Assembly: GCA_946902985.2 (NCBI GenBank)
Contig: OX336395.1
Span: 17,028,708-17,092,707, forward strand
DNA: 64,000 bases
Source of the DNA: Meconema thalassinum
Taxonomy: Eukaryota; Arthropoda; Insecta; Orthoptera; Tettigoniidae
Direction of reading: 5' to 3'
Shown: positions 1 to 11,066 of the stretch, piece by piece
Numbering within the stretch: position 1 is the stretch's first letter
Layout: every line of letters begins with the position of its first letter
Made by a program: the position numbers and the translations under genes
The notes under the pieces: generated by a model
Databases searched by the model: none
What the model was told of the DNA's origin: nothing
Seen by the model: only the letters and a program-made list of their open reading frames with translations

Positions 1-2815
1 TTTTGTTGGCTTATGTTGGCTTTTATTGGCTTTTGTTGGCTTTTGTTGGCTTTTTGTTGGCTTTTGTTGGCTTTTGTATTAGCTCTTTTATATTTGCTCT
101 TGTTTGTTGGGAAAGTATGTTGGTCTTGGAAAGTATGTCAGTCCTTTTTTTATGGCTGTAAAATGCTTACAGCCATGTTTGTAAGCAGCAACAACAACAA
201 CAACACACAAAATTCCAAAAAATATCGAAAGTACTCTAAGTTTTATCAATGACTCTCAACTCTTACACTTACCTCTATCCCATGCATAGTCAAAAATTAG
301 TGTATTTTTCAAATTTTTCAAAAAATATTTGGAAAGTAGGCTGTATCATTAAACTAAAAATCCTGAAAAGACATATGTTAACTCCAACACCTACTTCTAT
401 ACCCCTCTCAGTCCAAAAATAGTGTATTTTTCAAATTTTCCAAAACATATTTCCAAAATGGGTTATATTTCCGAAATTTAAAAGTTTACAAAAACGTTTG
501 TTTGACATAAACGAATGGCCTTTGTCCCCTATACCGTCGTACCAAGTCCCAGGTCTCTAGGACAACAAACATAAAAATTTGAAAATGGGCTTATATTTCC
601 AAAATTAGGAATTTTACAAAAACGTTTGTCTGACGTAAATCAGTGGTCATTACCCCCTCTATCCCCACACTAAGTCTCATGTCTCTAGAACAACAAAAAT
701 AAATTTTTGAAAAATGGGCTTATATTTCCAAAATTAGGAATTTTACAAAAACGTTTGTCTGACGTAAATCAGTGGTCATTACCCCCTCTATCCCCATACC
801 AAGTCTCAGGTCTCTAGGTCAACAAAAATAAAATTTTGAAAATGGGCTATATTTCCAAAATTAGGAATTCTACAAAAAAGTTTGTCTAACGTAAATCAAT
901 GGTCTTTACCCCCTCTATTCACATACCAAGTCTCAGGTCTCTAGGTCAACAAAAATAAAATTTTGAAAAAATGGTCACTATTTTGGAAACTAGGAATTCT
1001 ACGAAAATGTTTGTTTAACATAAATGAAAGGTCTCTATCCCCTCTACCTGTAAACCAAGTCCCAGGTCTGTAGGACAAAAATGAAAAAAGTTCAACTGGG
1101 AAAGTAGGCGATTTTTCATAAAACCAAACATTCTAAAAAGTGTTCTATGGGTATAAAAGAATGGTCACTATGTCCTTTATTTTTTATAATAAAACTTTTT
1201 TATTTTTTGAGTTTTTTTGAAAAAGTTCAATTTTGAAATTTTTATATTTTGGAAACTAACAAGTTTACAAAAATGTTTGTTTGACATAAATAAATGGCCC
1301 TGACCCCCTCTACCAACAAAATAAATTTCAAGTCTCTAGGACTAAAACTGTACAGTAGTGGAGTAGTGGAGCTTCTAACCCACCCATTTTACATGCCTGA
1401 GGCTTAGTAGTGGGGCAAGGAGGGTTCTGGAGTGCGTTAGAAGCGCCACTACTCCACTACTGTACAGTTTTAGTCCTAGAGACTTGAAATTTATTTTGTT
1501 GGTAGAGGGGGTCAGGGCCATTTATTTATGTCAAACAAACATTTTTGTAAACTTGTTAGTTTCCAAAATATAAAAATTTCAAAATTGAACTTTTTCAAAA
1601 AAACTCAAAAAATAAAAAAGTTTTATTATAAAAAATAAAGGACATAGTGACCATTCTTTTATACCCATAGAACACTTTTTAGAATGTTTGGTTTTATGAA
1701 AAATCGCCTACTTTCCCAGTTGAACTTTTTTCATTTTTGTCCTACAGACCTGGGACTTGGTTTACAGGTAGAGGGGATAGAGACCTTTCATTTATGTTAA
1801 ACAAACTTTTTCGTAGAATTCCTAGTTTCCAAAATAGTGACCATTTTTTCAAAATTTTATTTTTGTTGACCTAGAGACCTGAGACTTGGTATGTGAATAG
1901 AGGGGGTAAAGACCATTGATTTACGTTAGACAAACTTTTTTGTAGAATTCCTAATTTTGGAAATATAGCCCATTTTCAAAATTTTATTTTTGTTGACCTA
2001 GAGACCTGAGACTTGGTATGGGGATAGAGGGGGTAATGACCACTGATTTACGTCAGACAAACGTTTTTGTAAAATTCCTAATTTTGGAAATATAAGCCCA
2101 TTTTTCAAAAATTTATTTTTGTTGTTCTAGAGACATGAGACTTAGTGTGGGGATAGAGGGGGTAATGACCACTGATTTACGTCAGACAAACGTTTTTGTA
2201 AAATTCCTAATTTTGGAAATATAAGCCCATTTTCAAATTTTTATGTTTGTTGTCCTAGAGACCTGGGACTTGGTACGACGGTATAGGGGACAAAGGCCAT
2301 TCGTTTATGTCAAACAAACGTTTTTGTAAACTTTTAAATTTCGGAAATATAACCCATTTTGGAAATATGTTTTGGAAAATTTGAAAAATACACTATTTTT
2401 GGACTGAGAGGGGTATAGAAGTAGGTGTTGGAGTTAACATATGTCTTTTCAGGATTTTTAGTTTAATGATACAGCCTACTTTCCAAATATTTTTTGAAAA
2501 ATTTGAAAAATACACTAATTTTTGACTATGCATGGGATAGAGGTAAGTGTAAGAGTTGAGAGTCATTGATAAAACTTAGAGTACTTTCGATATTTTTTGG
2601 AATTTTGTGTGTTGTTGTTGTTGTTGCTGCTTACAAACATGGCTGTAAGCATTTTACAGCCATAAAAAAAGGACTGACATACTTTCCAAGACCAACATAC
2701 TTTCCCAACAAACAAGAGCAAATATAAAAGAGCTAATACAAAAGCCAACAAAAGCCAACAAAAAGCCAACAAAAGCCAACAAAAGCCAATAAAAGCCAAC
2801 ATAAGCCAACAAAAA
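1..2815. repeat. Long inverted repeat (near-perfect palindrome, ~1.38-kb arms)
   Basis: Bases 1-1380 recur as the reverse complement at 1436-2815, around a 55-bp non-palindromic spacer (about 1381-1435). The arm ends next to the spacer match except for one base (tggagcttc against tggcgcttc), and positions 1-20 pair with about 2795-2814. I noticed only a few scattered differences. The left arm is cut by the window edge, so true arm length is unknown. The right arm leads directly into the repeats and polymerase gene at 3784, so the arms may be terminal inverted repeats of a protein-primed linear element joined head to head. A plain foldback repeat is the alternative. Leucine-rich frames in both outer ends are low-complexity (ttggcttttg repeats) and are not called as genes. 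Confidence 0.93.
485..1125. repeat. ~128-bp tandem repeats inside the inverted-repeat arm
   Basis: The phrase tttacaaaaacgtttgt and its variants starts at 485, 613, 742, 869 and 998, a period of 127-129 bp, with a more diverged copy at 1264. Each unit continues with a pyrimidine-rich stretch (accccctctatcccc) and a tctctagg motif. The mirror image of the array occupies about 1690-2331 in the second arm. No coding potential is visible. Confidence 0.85.
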
Positions 2816-2829
2816 ACTGACCAAAAAAG

Positions 2830-3025
2830 CCATGTAGCATGTTGGTAGTTGAGTGAGTTGTTATATTGACCGATAGGTAGCAGGCTGGTAGTTGAGTGAG
2901 TATTGATATCGACCGCTAGATAGTATGCTGTTCGTTCAGTGAGCGAGTATTGAAATGGAGCGCTAGGTAGCATGCTGGTCGGTCAAGTAGTTCTCATAGT
3001 CACCGCTAGATAGCGGCAACATACT
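2830..3025 (+). repeat. ~45-bp imperfect tandem repeats
   Basis: Units beginning tagcatg(t/c)tgg...gtgag start near 2835, 2878, 2921 and 2968, each followed by an accgctaga-like phrase. About four diverged copies sit between the palindrome and the next array. No gene is visible here. Confidence 0.6.
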
Positions 3026-3129
3026 TTGCGTGTCGCATTTGACTATTTGGTAAAGTTTTACCTCATAAAAACGTGCTCGTATATGCTTTGTACAAAAATT
3101 GAATATACAATTAACCACTAAGTGTTTAG

Positions 3130-3762
3130 AGCTAACATGTATAGCCTTGTGTAGGGAATATTGGGGTCCTTAGCAAGAAAGAGTGCCTAACACACATGAG
3201 TGTACAGCCTTTTGATATGCAGTAAGTACCTGATAACCTTGAGTAGGCCATAAGAATATTTTCAGTTGACTACTACCTGTCACAGTGTTAACATTGTGAA
3301 AGACCGTTGAAGTAACCAGTCTTTAGCCTTGTCATAAGCAGTGAACAGCTGTTACCCTTAACCAGGTGTACATTAGAGGACCCTTATCAAGAATATCATC
3401 AGTTGACTACTACCATTCACAGTGACCACATCGTGAAAGACTGTCAAAACAACTATTGTACAGCCTTGTACTACTCAGTAAGTAGCTGTTGGTCTCGACT
3501 ATTGTATATTAGAGAACCCTTAGCAAGTATATAATCAGTTGACTACTACTTGTTACAGTGTTCACATCGTGAAAGACCGTCTCACTGTCCAGTATACAGC
3601 CTTGTCATACGCTGTAAAGAGCTGTTGGTCTAGACTAGGGGTATATTAGTGGACCCTTCACAAGAATAGCACTAGTTGACTACTACCTCTCACGGTGTTC
3701 ACATCGTGAAAGACCGTCTCACTGACCAACCTCTAGCCCTGTGATACGCAGTAAGCAGCTGT
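3130..3762 (+). repeat. ~137-bp tandem repeats directly upstream of the polymerase
   Basis: The phrase agttgactactacc recurs at about 3262, 3400, 3536 and 3672 (period 136-138 bp), together with acatcgtgaaagac and agccttgt...gcagtaagcagctg. A diverged partial copy lies at about 3130-3260. The array ends within 25 bp of the polymerase ATG, so it probably contains that gene's promoter. The last unit ends in a splice-acceptor-like tgtttgcag. Confidence 0.85.
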
Positions 3763-3783
3763 TTGCAGAAATCAACAATCATA

Positions 3784-6700
3784 ATGGAAGAAGCCATTCC
3801 TAGCTATATGTGTAAAGAGTGTGGAAAGACTTTTCTTCGAGACTATCATAGGAAGCGACATGAAGTATCGTGTGGTGAATTTCATGAGTGCAAGACCTGT
3901 GGTAGTACATTCAACAATGCCTACAATGGACGTCGTCATGAAGAATGTTGTAATGTTGTGTCGGCAGCTAAAAGACAAAAGGCAGAGCCTACAAAACATT
4001 ACCTACTGTCATTGGTCCCTGACAAAAATGGACTTATTGAATATGAGACATCTTTTGAAGGTCGACTTAAATCCTATTTCATTCGTTGCGATACGTGCAA
4101 GGATTTAAATTCATACCTTAAAGAGTCCAAACAGCAAATAATACAAGCTATGCAGAAAGAACTAGCAATGCACAAGTCGATAAAAGTTAATCTTGTGGCT
4201 GAATGTAGATTCATTCATACATCTACCAATGACATTACAGATCGTGCTTTTAAAACACGAAATCAGGCCCTATTTTTGGAAACGGACTTAAGTAGTTTCT
4301 TGGAAACACAATTTACAAAGTTAACTACGGAAATGGAGGAATCTGAGCTAAAAGGCAGTAATTGGGCTTTGTTAGCAGTGGAAGGAGTACGATTGAAAAT
4401 AAATAAGTACAATCCCTTGCGTGGAAGCACATATATTCCATTACCAGCAGCTATACAAGCAAGAAAAGCCTGCATTAATCCTGAAAACTTGAAAAATGAA
4501 AAGTGTTTTATGTATGCCATTTTAGCAAAACTGGTTAAAAAGAATGCTCATCGCATTAGTAAATACAAGGACCTGGACAACAAGTATGATTTTTCTGTAA
4601 TATCGTTTCCTACATCGCTAGCTGACATTCCCAAATTTGAAAAAGCCAACGATATATCCATTAATGTATTTGGATTGGAACAAGACAACAAATTGTTCCC
4701 TCTGAAGGTTGTGGATCAAGAGCTGCAAGATCATCGCGACCTCCTTCTGCTAAGTTCATCATCCGGCCAGAACCACTACGTCTTTATCAAAGATTTTGAT
4801 AAACTAGTAGCACATCAGATTACCCGCCGTGAACATAAAATATATACGTGTAAACGGTGTTTTACACACTTTGATAATCGATATGGACAACAAGGAATGG
4901 AAAAAATGAAAGAACATAGAGCTTTGTGTGTCCAGCATGACATTGCTAGGGTTGAAATGCCTATTAAAAACCCCATTGTCAAATTCTTAAATGTTGAAAA
5001 AATGCTGAGAATACCTTACGTTATCTATGCAGATTTTGAAAGTATACTCTTACCCTATCAAACATGTTTGCCCAATCCTGAAGCAAGTTATACAGTGCCA
5101 TACCAGAGTCATGTTCCTATGAGCTTTGGTATATACGTTAAACCCTCACCTGCTGTGGAACACATAAAGACAAATCTTCCAAGCCAACCTGTTATTTATC
5201 GTGGACCTGACGCTGCAGAAAAGTTTATGGACTGTTTGATCTCAATAGCTAATGAAATTGATCGCCTTTACAGCTTAAATGTTCCAAAGGCCTTAACTCA
5301 GGCTCAAGAAGCAGAGTTCCAATGTTCTGAAACCTGTTATTTGTGTCAAAAACCATTTACCCAACAGGACTGGAAAGTTCGAGACCACTGCCATATTACA
5401 GGGGAATACCGTGGAAGTGCTCACAATAACTGTAATTTGAGGTGTAAAACACGAAACCCCGTTCCTGTGTTTCTACATAATATGAGTGGCTACGACGCAA
5501 ATTTCATTGTAAAGCAATTGGGGTGTACTACTGAGAGAGTGGATGTTATCGCTAACTCCAAAGAAAAGTACATTTCCTTTACCAAATATGTAGGAAATGT
5601 TAAGCTTAGATTTGTGGATACGTTTCGGTTAATGCCGAGTAGTTTGGAAAACTTAGTTTCCAACTTAACATTATACCCTGAAACAGACAAGTACTTTGGA
5701 AAAGAAAATGCAATGCTCATGACTCGTAAAGGGGTATTTTGTTATGACTGCATTGACTCATGGGAAAAGTTAAGTGAAACGTGTTTACCTCCAAAAGAGG
5801 CATTCTTTAACAAATTAAGTCAAGAAGATGTTAGTCAAGAAGACTATGAACATGCCAAAAATGTCTGGAATCAGTTCAACATTAAAACTCTAGGGGAATA
5901 TAGTGACCTCTACCTAACATCAGATGTACTCCTTCTTGCAGACAGCTTTGAAACGTTTAGAAACAAAACACTAGAAACACACCGAGTGGATGCTGCACAC
6001 TTTTTTACTTCGCCTGGTTTAAGTTTCGAGGCAATGCTCCTTTACACAGGCATTGAACTGGAATTGCTACAGGATTACGATCAGATTCTTTTAATCGAGT
6101 CTGGAATACGTGGAGGCATATGCCAGGTGTCTCATCGGTATGCTGAAGCTAACAATAAATACATGGAAACCTATGATTCTGAGAAACCATCGCAGTTTAT
6201 TACCTATGATGATGCCAACAACCAATACGGGTGGGCTATGTGTCACTCCCTTCCTTATGGTGGATTTCAGTGGGTTTCTCCAGATACTGTTGATCTAGAA
6301 AAACTAAAGAAAGACGATCCTGTGGGATACATTCTAGACGTTGATGTTGATTACCCATCTGACCTTCATGATCTACACAACGATTTACCTTTCCTACCAG
6401 AGTGTACACAACCTAAGGATTCGTCTCTGAAAAAACTAATTCCTCATCTTGGAAATCGAAGGCGATATGTTGTTCACTACATGGCATTAAAACAGGCTTT
6501 AGATCATGGAATAAAATTGATAAAAATTCATCGTGTGTTAAAGTTTAAACAAAGACCTTGGTTAAAGGCATACGTTGATTTTAATAACAACCTTCGAAAA
6601 CAAGCCAAAAATGATTTTGAGAAAAATCTGTACAAATTATTCAACAATGCCATTTTTGGGAAAACAATGGAAAATATCCGTAAAAGAATAGACATACGTC

Positions 6701-7416
6701 TTGTGACTGACAGCAAAAAGGCAGAAAAGCTAATAGCAAAGCCGACATTTATCGACAGAACAATTTATGGCCCTAACCTAGCTGCTTTCCACATGTCTAA
6801 ACGTAACATTGTATTCAATAAGCCTATATATATTGGAATGTGTATACTGGATATTTCAAAAACTCTCATGTATTCCCACCACTATGATGTCCTGCTACCC
6901 TATTATGGCATGAACAATCTTAAACTCATGTATATGGATACTGACTCGTTCATATATTTGGTTAACACCCCAGATGTATATCAAGACAAGTTGGATTTCC
7001 TACAACACCTGGACACATCAGATTATCCTACTAATCACATATGTTACTCTACATCAAACAAGAAAACGTTGGGGAAATTTAAAGACGAGGCTTGTGGACA
7101 AATTATAAAAGCATTTGTTGGACTTAGAGCTAAAATGTACGCATTAGACATAAATGGTAAAGAAATCAAAAAGATTAAAGGTATTAACAGAGGTGTTGTC
7201 AAAAATTGTATAAGCTTTCAAGATTATAAGGATTGTGTCATGAAAAACAATGTAAAAAGAATACCAATGAACATTATCGCTTCTAAACAACATGACATAT
7301 CATCTATAAGACTAAACAAAATTGCTTTGTGTCCTGGTGATGATAAAAGAGTGATTGATGCTGATGGTATAGGTACACATGCCTATGGTCATTACTCAAT
7401 CATTAACCATGCTTAA
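3784..7416 (+). CDS. Protein-primed family B DNA polymerase (Polinton/adintovirus type), intact
   Basis: The product, about 1210 residues, should replicate linear DNA by protein priming. Two C2H2-like zinc fingers lie at residues 10-60. A treble-clef/Endo VII-like segment (CYLC...RDHCHITG...AHNNC) lies near 517-555. The 3'-5' exonuclease motif YADFES is near 415 and HNMSGYDANF near 565. Polymerase motif A (YDDANNQYG) is near 807, motif B (NNAIFGK) near 950 and motif C (YMDTDS) near 1050. All catalytic acidic residues seen in the family are present. I chose the ATG at 3784 because the frame upstream starts only with TTG. A tttgcag acceptor-like site lies 15 bp before it. No capsid, integrase or ATPase gene accompanies it inside the window; the gene stands between the palindrome and TTAGG-rich DNA. 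The polymerase at 55.6 kb is a diverged relative. Confidence 0.93.
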   Translation: MEEAIPSYMCKECGKTFLRDYHRKRHEVSCGEFHECKTCGSTFNNAYNGRRHEECCNVVSAAKRQKAEPTKHYLLSLVPDKNGLIEYETSFEGRLKSYFIRCDTCKDLNSYLKESKQQIIQAMQKELAMHKSIKVNLVAECRFIHTSTNDITDRAFKTRNQALFLETDLSSFLETQFTKLTTEMEESELKGSNWALLAVEGVRLKINKYNPLRGSTYIPLPAAIQARKACINPENLKNEKCFMYAILAKLVKKNAHRISKYKDLDNKYDFSVISFPTSLADIPKFEKANDISINVFGLEQDNKLFPLKVVDQELQDHRDLLLLSSSSGQNHYVFIKDFDKLVAHQITRREHKIYTCKRCFTHFDNRYGQQGMEKMKEHRALCVQHDIARVEMPIKNPIVKFLNVEKMLRIPYVIYADFESILLPYQTCLPNPEASYTVPYQSHVPMSFGIYVKPSPAVEHIKTNLPSQPVIYRGPDAAEKFMDCLISIANEIDRLYSLNVPKALTQAQEAEFQCSETCYLCQKPFTQQDWKVRDHCHITGEYRGSAHNNCNLRCKTRNPVPVFLHNMSGYDANFIVKQLGCTTERVDVIANSKEKYISFTKYVGNVKLRFVDTFRLMPSSLENLVSNLTLYPETDKYFGKENAMLMTRKGVFCYDCIDSWEKLSETCLPPKEAFFNKLSQEDVSQEDYEHAKNVWNQFNIKTLGEYSDLYLTSDVLLLADSFETFRNKTLETHRVDAAHFFTSPGLSFEAMLLYTGIELELLQDYDQILLIESGIRGGICQVSHRYAEANNKYMETYDSEKPSQFITYDDANNQYGWAMCHSLPYGGFQWVSPDTVDLEKLKKDDPVGYILDVDVDYPSDLHDLHNDLPFLPECTQPKDSSLKKLIPHLGNRRRYVVHYMALKQALDHGIKLIKIHRVLKFKQRPWLKAYVDFNNNLRKQAKNDFEKNLYKLFNNAIFGKTMENIRKRIDIRLVTDSKKAEKLIAKPTFIDRTIYGPNLAAFHMSKRNIVFNKPIYIGMCILDISKTLMYSHHYDVLLPYYGMNNLKLMYMDTDSFIYLVNTPDVYQDKLDFLQHLDTSDYPTNHICYSTSNKKTLGKFKDEACGQIIKAFVGLRAKMYALDINGKEIKKIKGINRGVVKNCISFQDYKDCVMKNNVKRIPMNIIASKQHDISSIRLNKIALCPGDDKRVIDADGIGTHAYGHYSIINHA

Positions 7417-8446
7417 AGAGTTAACTTATGAATATCAAAATCTTCTGCCTGCAACTAGCAAATACATAAAACAAAACAATTTAGGAAATAAAACAATAGC
7501 ACTACAAAAATAAAAATAAAACAAAATAAGAAATGGCATTCATAATCAAAAATAAATAAAATAGAAAACAAAATAAAAACAAGTGTACAATTTATAACAA
7601 TAAGGAATATATATAAAAATGTATTATGTGTAAATAGTGTACATGTATTTAAATAAAAAAATATTGTACCGTATGGAAACTGCTTGTACATTTTTTATTA
7701 CTACTCACCTCTCTCCACTCCTAATGCAAAATGAACATGTAAAACACAAATTGGAAAATCCATGTTTCCATATTGACAAAATAAAAATAAAACCATTAAA
7801 CTAAAATTTTAAAAACTGTAAATGGGAATTTGGTAAATTGACAAATGTGTAAACAACAAATTGGAAAATCCATGTTTCTATATCATGAAATTGAAAAACT
7901 TTAAACTGACATTTTAAGAACTGTAAATGGGAAATTGTGAAATTGATAAATGTGTAAACAACATAATGCAAAATCCATGTTTCCATGTTATGAAATTAAA
8001 AAAACTTAAAACTAACATTTAAAAAAATGAAAATGGGGAATTGGAAAATTGTCATATGTGTAAACAACAAATGAAAAAAAAAAACGGTTGGGGTAGTTAT
8101 CATATTGTACAGTAACCTATAAAACTAGCATAAGGATAGTTGCTTGTACCCTTATATACTTTGTGTATGTGCATTAGCCTTTGAATTAGCTTAAGTTAGG
8201 TTTGGCAAAGTTAGGTTTGGTGAGGTTAGGTATGTGACCTAGTAGTTTACTCTTTTCAGAAAATGTAAAAAGTAAAATCTAAAATCAAAAAATCTTAAAT
8301 TTAAAATGTAAAATCTAAAAAAAACTAACATCTAAAATACAAAAAATCAAAAATGTAAAATGTAAAATCTAAAAAATGTAAAATGAAAAAATCAAAAATC
8401 TAAAATGTTAAAACATAAAATCTAAAATCTTTAAATGAGGTTTCTG
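7417..8446. repeat. AT-rich noncoding stretch with ~105-bp tandem repeats
   Basis: No gene is visible. Several aataaa-type polyadenylation signals follow the polymerase stop (for example near 7487 and 7545). From about 7735 to 8075 there are three and a half units of a ~105-bp repeat: tgtgtaaacaaca starts near 7847, 7951 and 8057, and aaaatccatgtttc recurs. From 8260 to 8430 the sequence is an A-rich simple repeat built from aaaatctaaaatg words. Confidence 0.7.
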
Positions 8447-8857
8447 TGGGTTAGGTTAGGTTAGGTTATAACTAAGTTTATTATTTGTGCTCTCTCATTT
8501 GCTCTTACATTTTTGCTCTCACTTTGAAGTTTGGTTATGTTAGGTTAGGTTAGGTTAGGTTAGGTGTGGTTAGGTTATAACTAAGTTTATTATTTGTGCT
8601 CTTACATTTGCTCTCACTTTTTTCTCATACTTTTTGCTAAATTTTTTTCGCTTGCAATTTTAAATTAGGTAGGTTACGTTAGGTTAGGTTAGGACAGGTT
8701 AGGTGAGGTTAGGTTAGGTGAAGTTAGGTTAGGTTATAACTTAGTTTATTATGTGTGCTTTCACATTTGCTTTTATATTTGCTTTGACTTTGAAGTTAGG
8801 TTAGGATAGGTTAGGTTAGGTTAGGTTAGGTTAGGTTAGGTGAAGTTGGGTTAGGCA
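8447..8857 (+). repeat. Interstitial TTAGG telomere-type arrays in a composite repeat
   Basis: Runs of TTAGG lie at about 8450-8468, 8540-8574, 8671-8735 and 8796-8855. They alternate with a unique phrase (ttataactaagtttatta then tttgctctcac) that starts at 8466, 8575 and 8734. TTAGG is the telomere unit of most arthropods. The G-rich strand is the plus strand throughout. Because the arrays are interrupted and followed by other repeats, this is not an intact telomere end. Confidence 0.85.
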
Positions 8858-8869
8858 GAATTGTTGAGG

Positions 8870-9015
8870 TATGAATCAAAAGCCAGCTCTTGTCAGTTTT
8901 GCCTCACAAGGCTGAGTGTACCCCGTTCCACTCATGAGACCAGAAATTAAATTTCTTGGCAGAGCCGGGATTCGAACCTCAGGAATGACCTCCAAGAATG
9001 CTAGCCACTACACCA
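8870..9015 (-). repeat. tRNA-derived SINE-like repeat
   Basis: The stretch cggctctgcca with gggattcgaacct read on the opposite strand resembles a Pol III B box (GGTTCGAATCC), followed by an A-box-like gctagccactacacca. The central words gcctcacaaggctgagtgtaccc and agaccagaa..ttaaa are shared with the copy at 42.5-42.75 kb, which supports a dispersed family. Confidence 0.6.
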
Positions 9016-9466
9016 AAAAGTGGACAATATAAGGCTGGTCTTGATTATACATGATCAATTAACAATTACCTAATAATAATAATAATAATAATAATAAATA
9101 TTCCATTTGGCAACTACACGGCCGACCTCTCCCTGTGACGTAATCCACGGTCTCAGGCCGTGGCGGCCATTTTGCCCAATAGCCCCTGTGCCAGCTCTGA
9201 ATGACCCCTCCATAAGAATAACATAGAGTGATTGCGCGCGGCGGCCATCTTGCCCATTAGCCCCTGTGCCAGAACCGGCTTATTTATCCTACTCAGGCTA
9301 TATAGAAACATTCCGCGTAGTCTGGAAGCTCTCGAGAGAACGAAATAACTGCATAGATACGAAATATCCATGAGGAGGAATTACAGAGTGTATCACCGTA
9401 ATATGAGTTAATAGAGTGAAGGACAGAATTTCCAGCGACTACCCTGAGATTCATGTAAGTACAGTT
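9016..9466. other. Gypsy insertion target: microsatellite and short direct repeats, no gene
   Basis: A (TAA)n run lies at about 9070-9096. A 32-bp direct repeat (gcggccat.ttgccca.tagcccctgtgccag, shown in part) occurs at about 9162-9194 and 9240-9272. Short open frames here lack any recognisable feature. The stretch ends at the 5-bp target site of the gypsy element. Confidence 0.6.
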
Positions 9467-9471
9467 ATTAT

Positions 9472-11066
9472 TGTACCCACAAGTTACCTTCAGAAACACT
9501 AAGAGAGAAAACGATAAATAATAACAGAGAGCAACTAGGGTATGTATGTGGAACGGCTGGACAAATTACCATACCCAGGTTGCATTTAAATTGAGAGAAG
9601 AGCACTAAAACTAAACTTGAAGAAAACACGAATCACATTTCATAACATTAAATATAATTGAAGGAAAGAACATCTTTACATGCATGTTAAAGAAAAAGAT
9701 GTAACATAAAAGGTAAAAAATAGAACAAACAAAATAATAATCAAGAAGCAAGGAACCAATAAAAATTAAGAAGGAGATGGAATTTAATTACCCAATTTCA
9801 ATGAAGAAGTCCCATTATGCGAGAACCAATTATACTCTACATCAGTAGAATTAGATTCCGAAAAAAATATACATTAACATCGTATAGGTTCGAAGAATGA
9901 CAAGTTCAAACCACCAAGAAGATATCTCTTGGAAATTAATAAGATAATTCTTGAAATCTTTTAGTTACTCAGGAGCAAAGGCAAGGTACGTGCGTACGGC
10001 ATGAAAATCCAATATGACTGACCTCAAGTCGACATGAAAAATTAATTACATTGTTTCCGAGAAAAACGAGATCGGATAACAATCCCGGAGAGTATCCAGG
10101 CAACGGACCATGGAAAAAATAAAAATACATATCATAAGTGGTGATATTTTAAACAGAGTCTTTAAGAGACCACGCTAACGAGACGAGGAAAAGGAAAATT
10201 AACTGTTACGAAAAAAAAAATTAAGGTTAGGAAAATTCCTCGCTCAAAACAAAATGAGATCTGAACATTACACAGCACGGCACGTCAGAAAAAAGATAAA
10301 ACACAACCCTCCCAAAATACATATAAATAAGTGTATTACATCAAGTTAAAAATAAGGTATTGGAACTTTCTCTTCATGCTTAGGCCTACTCGGTTCTACA
10401 AACCAAGTGACTTACTAACGGCAAAATAAATGCCAACTGCGCTAAGATAATTATTCAACAGCTCAAGACTGCAACATATAAAATATGTAGAATAACACCA
10501 ACACAAATACTCGTATCGACGACCAATTCACATTTTCAGGTCACAAATAGTTCCAATAACTTTTAACACAAACAAACCTTAATAAAGAGATGTATTCCTG
10601 TAGCCAAACTTCATACATTGCGTTTTCTTCATGTCTACATATTTAATCCGATGACAGAGATTTCTCAACGGTGGGCGGTAAATGTAAATCACGTAGAGAC
10701 GAAATTATATCAGGGAAAGGAAGTTTACCTGGCCTAAGGCCAGATAATCCCCGTTTTACACCAGAGATTTAGTTCTCACATCTTTCCTTCTTGCAAGAAT
10801 TCCTTCAACTTCATTTGTTTATCTCAACAACCAGAACAAAATGGCCGCCGTTCGGGCTCGAACGGAGCCGATCGTGAGACCTCGAGTTCTCAAAACTTAA
10901 GTGCCAACATTAGCCACACGAGCGAGCCATCGACAAGACAGACACGCTGAAGGTTGCCGGCTCACTAGTTTCGACAGTCACCAATAGATACCGTGAAGAT
11001 CAAGTTTGCAACAGCAGCCGCCCGCGGATACGACTGGAATGCACGTTAATATTTATTAACGGGTCA
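9472..11066 (-). repeat. 3' LTR of the gypsy element (1595 bp)
   Basis: It begins tgtaccc and ends gggtca on the plus strand and is the same length as the copy at 16737-18331. Every stretch I compared, including a 10-A homopolymer, was identical. At 1.6 kb it is long for a gypsy LTR. Confidence 0.95.

Noticed and set aside
13..252. Leucine-rich open frame and its longer mirror at 2563-2973
   Set aside because: Both translate the same low-complexity ttggcttttg repeat in the two palindrome arms; there is no domain and starts are not credible.
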